NCBI GenBank assembly: GCA_017545325.1
Contig: JAFWOX010000120.1
Span: 1-8,962 of the forward strand
DNA from: Oscillospiraceae bacterium
Lineage (GTDB): Bacteria; Bacillota_A; Clostridia; Oscillospirales; Oscillospiraceae
Reading direction: 5' to 3'
Length of the DNA stretch: 8,962 nucleotides
Positions within the stretch are counted from its first letter, which is position 1. Every line of letters starts with the position of its first letter. Shown in pieces: positions 6,518 to 8,962 of this stretch. Position numbers and translations under genes: made by a program. The notes beneath the pieces were generated by a model. It did no database searches. It was not told the origin of the DNA and saw only the letters and a list, made by a program, of their open reading frames with translations.

Positions 6518-7077
6518 TCCATCTGCTGGTGGCCCGGGAGATCCCCGGGGGAGACGCCCCCCTGTTTCGCCTGGGAAGCCTGGCCCCGGATTATCTCACC
6601 CATCGGGAGGAGAAGGATGCGGTCCATCTCCGCCGGGAGCCGGATCGTCCTCAGGCCCTGCTCCGGCTGGCGGAAGGGCTGGACAGAGGGGATCCCTTCG
6701 AGGCGGGATGGCTGGTTCATCTTCTGGCGGACCTGCGCTGGGATACGGAGATCATCCCCGCCTTCCGGGCATCCCTGGAGACCGGGTCGGACTGGTTCCC
6801 CCTGTACCGGAGGGAATGTCACCTGGCGGGGTACGCCCTGTATCACAGCCTGCCCTGGAGCCGAAGGGCAATGGAGGATATCCTGGAGGTCGATCTGAAG
6901 GAACTGAATACCGCCCTGGTGCCGGACCCTTCCGCCCTGGAGGAATTCCGGCGGACGCTGTTCAGAAAGCATGAGGAGAGCCTGCCGGAAAGCCGGTCGG
7001 AACGGTTTCCCCCGGAGCTGCTGTTCCGGTTTGCCCGGGAAACCGCGAAGGAGGCCGGGGCGCTTCTTGCGCGCTGA
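6502..7077 (+). CDS. Zinc-dependent phospholipase C-like family protein
   Basis: This 191-residue protein has the layout of small clostridial proteins related to zinc-dependent phospholipase C. It starts MPSAMIHLLVA (H7), followed by GSLAPDYLTHR (D30, H34), H42, and a GWLVHLLADLRWD segment with H73-x3-D77 and D81. These His and Asp residues are plausible metal ligands. No signal peptide is visible, so it is probably cytoplasmic, unlike secreted phospholipases; its true substrate is unknown. AAGGAGG lies 7 bases before the ATG, and the start overlaps the end of the ATPase gene by 16 bases, indicating coupling and making it the last gene of the operon. The family call is moderate; enzymatic activity is inferred. 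Confidence 0.65.
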   Translation: MPSAMIHLLVAREIPGGDAPLFRLGSLAPDYLTHREEKDAVHLRREPDRPQALLRLAEGLDRGDPFEAGWLVHLLADLRWDTEIIPAFRASLETGSDWFPLYRRECHLAGYALYHSLPWSRRAMEDILEVDLKELNTALVPDPSALEEFRRTLFRKHEESLPESRSERFPPELLFRFARETAKEAGALLAR

Positions 7078-7093
7078 GGCCGGGATTTGGCGA

Positions 7094-7122
7094 TTGTAAA
7101 CCCGGGAGAGATATGGTATAAT
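7094..7122 (+). promoter_or_regulatory. Sigma-A promoter for the lipoprotein gene
   Basis: A -35 TTGTAA (7094-7099) and a consensus -10 TATAAT (7117-7122) are 17 bp apart, with TG one base before the -10 (extended -10). Transcription should begin near 7129, giving a leader of about 75 bases. It lies only 16 bases past the stop of the upstream gene, so the lipoprotein is probably its own transcription unit, although no terminator separates the two. Confidence 0.85.
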
Positions 7123-7204
7123 GCACCGGTATTTTTGTCGGATCCTGTCGGGAGCTTCCGTTTCCCCGGCTGACGATCACGGCAGCGGAAAAGAGGTACG
7201 AAGC

Positions 7205-8695
7205 ATGAAAAGATGGCTCGCATTGATCCTGGCCCTGCTGCTGCTCTTCTCCCTGATGGGCTGCGGAGAAAAGACGCCCCAGGCCGACGCCGCGACACAG
7301 TCCCCGGGGACAGCCGCCCCCGCAGCCACTCAAGCGCCGGAAGCCACCCCGGAACCCACCCCGGAACCCACTCCGGAACCGACTCCGGAACCGACTCCGG
7401 AGCCCACGCCCGAGCCTGAACCTGAGCCGGAGACCGTCACCGTCACCATCCCCGCCGAGCTGATGGGAGATGAGGAGACCGACACCAATATGCTGGATGG
7501 TCTTCAAGAGGGGGTAGACGGCGTCCTCAGCATGACGAAGAATGAGGACGGCTCCGTGACCTATGTGATGACCAGGGAGGCCCAGCAGGAGATCCTGGAC
7601 CAGATGGCCGAGGCCATCGAGGAGAGCGCACGGGAGATGACCGAGGGCGAAGACGCCGATGCGGCCATTCAGAAGATCGAGTACGCCAAGGACTTCAGCG
7701 AATTCGTCCTGGTGATCGACCAGGAAAACGCCTCGGGCTTTGAGATCTTTTACGCCCTGGCTCTGGGCATGGTCGGCGCCAATTACCAGGCCTGCGCCGG
7801 AAACGGCCTGGTGGACGTGCCGATCAAAATGCAGGACGCCGAAACCGGTGAGATCTATTCCTCCGCCACCTACCTGGAGCTGATGGATATGTTCAAGGAG
7901 CTCTTCAGCGGAGATGACTGGGAGACCGAAGCGGAGCCCCTGATCCCCGTGCCGGAGATCGAGCCAACCCTGCTCCTGGATCAGGAGGGCGTCGTCGTCA
8001 CCCTCACCGGAATCACGTCGGATTATTTCGGGCCGAAGCTTCAGGTATCCATCGAGAACGGCGGGGAGAAATCCGTGATGGTGGACTGCGATACCCTGCT
8101 GGTGAACGATTATTATTGCAGCACGAGCCTGTATACGACCGTTGAAGCCGGTGAGTCCGCCGAAGGCGAGCTGTACATGCCCGTCTCCGATTTGTATTCC
8201 GCCGGCGTGACCTGCATCGGCAAGATCGATCTCCGGATCGCCGCCTTTGACAGCGAATCCTATGACCGGATCGCCACCGGCGAGCTGGTGGAGATCCGCA
8301 CCTCGGCTTACGAGCAGGATTGGCAGGCCATGCCCAACGGCGAAGTGATCTACGACGATAACGGCCTGGTCGTCATGCTGCTGGATCCCGCGCTGCAGGA
8401 GAGCTGGATCGAGGACTACTACCAGTATAACTTCTGCTTCATCAACAACACCGATACGGATCTGCGGGTGGAATGCGAGACCTTCAGCATCAACGAATGC
8501 GAATTGAGCACCTGGATCTATGCTTATGTCCCCGCAGGAAAACGGACGCTGGACGGCAGCACCTTCTTCCAGAGCGATCTGGAGCAGTATGAGATCGAGA
8601 GTCCCGAAACCGTGGAGCTGGTCTTTGCCGTGAGGAATGACGATACCTATGAGGAGCTGTTCTCCACCGGAAGCATCATCCTCAACGAGGGCTGA
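7205..8695 (+). CDS. Lipoprotein with TPEP-repeat linker and tandem C-terminal domains, function unknown
   Basis: A 496-residue secreted lipoprotein. Lys and Arg at positions 2-3 precede a hydrophobic core, and the lipobox LMGC places the lipidated cysteine at residue 20. A Thr/Ala/Pro/Gln linker leads into six TPEP repeats (residues 48-71), which probably span the cell wall. Residues about 78-245 form a domain opening VTVTIPAELMG and containing DGSVTYVMTREAQQEIL, a pattern I associate with other clostridial lipoproteins of unknown role. Two similar domains of about 115 residues follow (near 253-370 and 380-496), each with a VV-L strand, a V-x-C-[ED]-T core, a VxAG turn and a late TG-[LI] strand; beta-sandwich folds seem likely. 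I chose the ATG at 7205 because it gives a signal peptide and has AAAGAGG 8 bases upstream; the in-frame ATG at 7121 lies inside the promoter. Ligand unknown. Confidence 0.88.
   Translation: MKRWLALILALLLLFSLMGCGEKTPQADAATQSPGTAAPAATQAPEATPEPTPEPTPEPTPEPTPEPTPEPEPEPETVTVTIPAELMGDEETDTNMLDGLQEGVDGVLSMTKNEDGSVTYVMTREAQQEILDQMAEAIEESAREMTEGEDADAAIQKIEYAKDFSEFVLVIDQENASGFEIFYALALGMVGANYQACAGNGLVDVPIKMQDAETGEIYSSATYLELMDMFKELFSGDDWETEAEPLIPVPEIEPTLLLDQEGVVVTLTGITSDYFGPKLQVSIENGGEKSVMVDCDTLLVNDYYCSTSLYTTVEAGESAEGELYMPVSDLYSAGVTCIGKIDLRIAAFDSESYDRIATGELVEIRTSAYEQDWQAMPNGEVIYDDNGLVVMLLDPALQESWIEDYYQYNFCFINNTDTDLRVECETFSINECELSTWIYAYVPAGKRTLDGSTFFQSDLEQYEIESPETVELVFAVRNDDTYEELFSTGSIILNEG
7346..7417 (+). 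repeat. 12-bp tandem repeat encoding TPEP
   Basis: Six consecutive 12-bp units (7346, 7358, 7370, 7382, 7394, 7406) encode Thr-Pro-Glu-Pro. Units 1 and 2 are identical (ACCCCGGAACCC), as are units 3 and 4 (ACTCCGGAACCG); units 5 and 6 have diverged at third positions. This suggests recent slippage within an older array. Copy number may vary between strains and would change linker length without shifting frame. Confidence 0.9.
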
Positions 8696-8717
8696 GCGCT
8701 CCGAAAAAACGCATAGG

Positions 8718-8751
8718 AACAGGGCCTGCCGGGATTTCGGCAGGCCCTGTT
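8718..8751 (+). terminator. Hairpin terminator after the lipoprotein gene
   Basis: Perfect 14-bp arms (8718-8731 and 8738-8751) enclose a 6-base loop, 22 bases after the lipoprotein stop. The right arm ends in TT but no real T run follows on the plus strand. On the minus strand a run of six T lies 8 bases beyond the stem (8709-8704). It is very stable and placed as a terminator, though possibly not a canonical one. Confidence 0.65.
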
Positions 8752-8755
8752 AATG

Positions 8756-8862
8756 TGTCGACAAACCCCGTTTTGTCATCGCGAGGAGTACGCGCACGTC
8801 CATGCGAGGGGCCCTCGCGCGCGGAATGGAGCGAAGCAACGTGGCGAGCCGTTCTCTCGTCC
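8756..8862 (+). repeat. Intergenic palindromic repeat, forward copy
   Basis: The segment starts with TGTCGACAAA (8756-8765), pairing with TTTGTC at 8772-8777, then GTCATCGCGAGG, a palindrome at 8804-8818 (7-bp arms around one base) and GAGCGAAGCAACGTGGCGAG, ending near CTCGTCC. GTCAT-GCGAGGAG and GAAGCAACGTGGC blocks are typical of dispersed bacterial intergenic repeats. No protein is encoded. It appears to be a diverged, inverted counterpart of the copy at 8886-8942. Confidence 0.6.
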
Positions 8863-8885
8863 CCTTGGTCAGGTTAAAAATATAA

Positions 8886-8942
8886 GGACGGGAGTTGCGG
8901 ATTGCCACAACCGGTGACATCGGTCACCGGTTTCGCAATGAC
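8886..8942 (-). repeat. Intergenic palindromic repeat, inverted copy
   Basis: On the minus strand this begins GTCATTGCGA and ends GTGGCAATCCG then CAACTCCCGTCC, matching the ends of the forward copy (GTCATCGCGA, GTGGCGAGCCG, CTCGTCC). Its middle is a perfect 10-bp inverted repeat (8909-8918 with 8923-8932) around four bases, nested in an ATTGC/GCAAT pair. The two copies are separated by about 23 bases. Positions 8943-8962 hold nothing recognisable. Confidence 0.6.
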
Positions 8943-8962
8943 CATTTTCGTTGGTCTGGTAC

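Noticed and set aside
7121..7204. Longer start for the lipoprotein at 7121
   Set aside because: This ATG overlaps the -10 hexamer and would bury the signal peptide behind 28 polar residues.

Overview
The window is high-GC bacterial DNA whose closest family resemblances are to Clostridia (Firmicutes). It carries an rpsO-pnp pair, a YmdB-type phosphodiesterase, a YhaO/YhaN-like nuclease-ATPase pair, TGG-TATAAT extended -10 promoters, AGGAGG-like ribosome binding sites and a TPEP-linker lipoprotein. A gut Oscillospirales-like genome is my best guess. This is inference from family resemblance, not a taxonomic test.

Layout. Positions 1-2300 read leftwards: rpsO (2300-2034), then a 418-bp intergenic region, then pnp (from 1615, running off the left edge after 538 codons). 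The intergenic region holds two identical hairpins flanking a roughly 224-bp segment packed with inverted repeats that looks like a small non-coding mobile repeat. Positions 2301-2549 are a divergent control region, with a good sigma-A promoter for rpsO (minus) and an extended -10 for the rightward genes.

Positions 2550-7077 form a tightly packed, translationally coupled rightward operon: a YmdB-like metallophosphoesterase, a YhaO/SbcD-like metallophosphoesterase, a YhaN-like membrane-anchored P-loop ATPase (698 codons once a one-base frameshift near 5628 is corrected), and a small zinc-dependent phospholipase C-like protein. Positions 7205-8695 carry a separately promoted lipoprotein with six TPEP repeats and a tandem duplicated C-terminal domain, ended by a strong hairpin. 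Positions 8752-8962 are intergenic repeat sequence with an inverted pair of a palindromic repeat; its left end shares a 10-bp terminus with the element between rpsO and pnp.

How the genes fit together. rpsO-pnp is a classical translation/RNA-decay pair. The rightward operon joins two metal-dependent phosphoesterases, one paired with an SMC-like ATPase that would be held at the membrane by two mid-protein helices, with a lipase-like hydrolase. That suggests nucleic-acid processing at the membrane, but this is inference. The most notable points are the ATPase frameshift, the repeat element apparently inserted at the rpsO terminator, and the duplicated lipoprotein domain.
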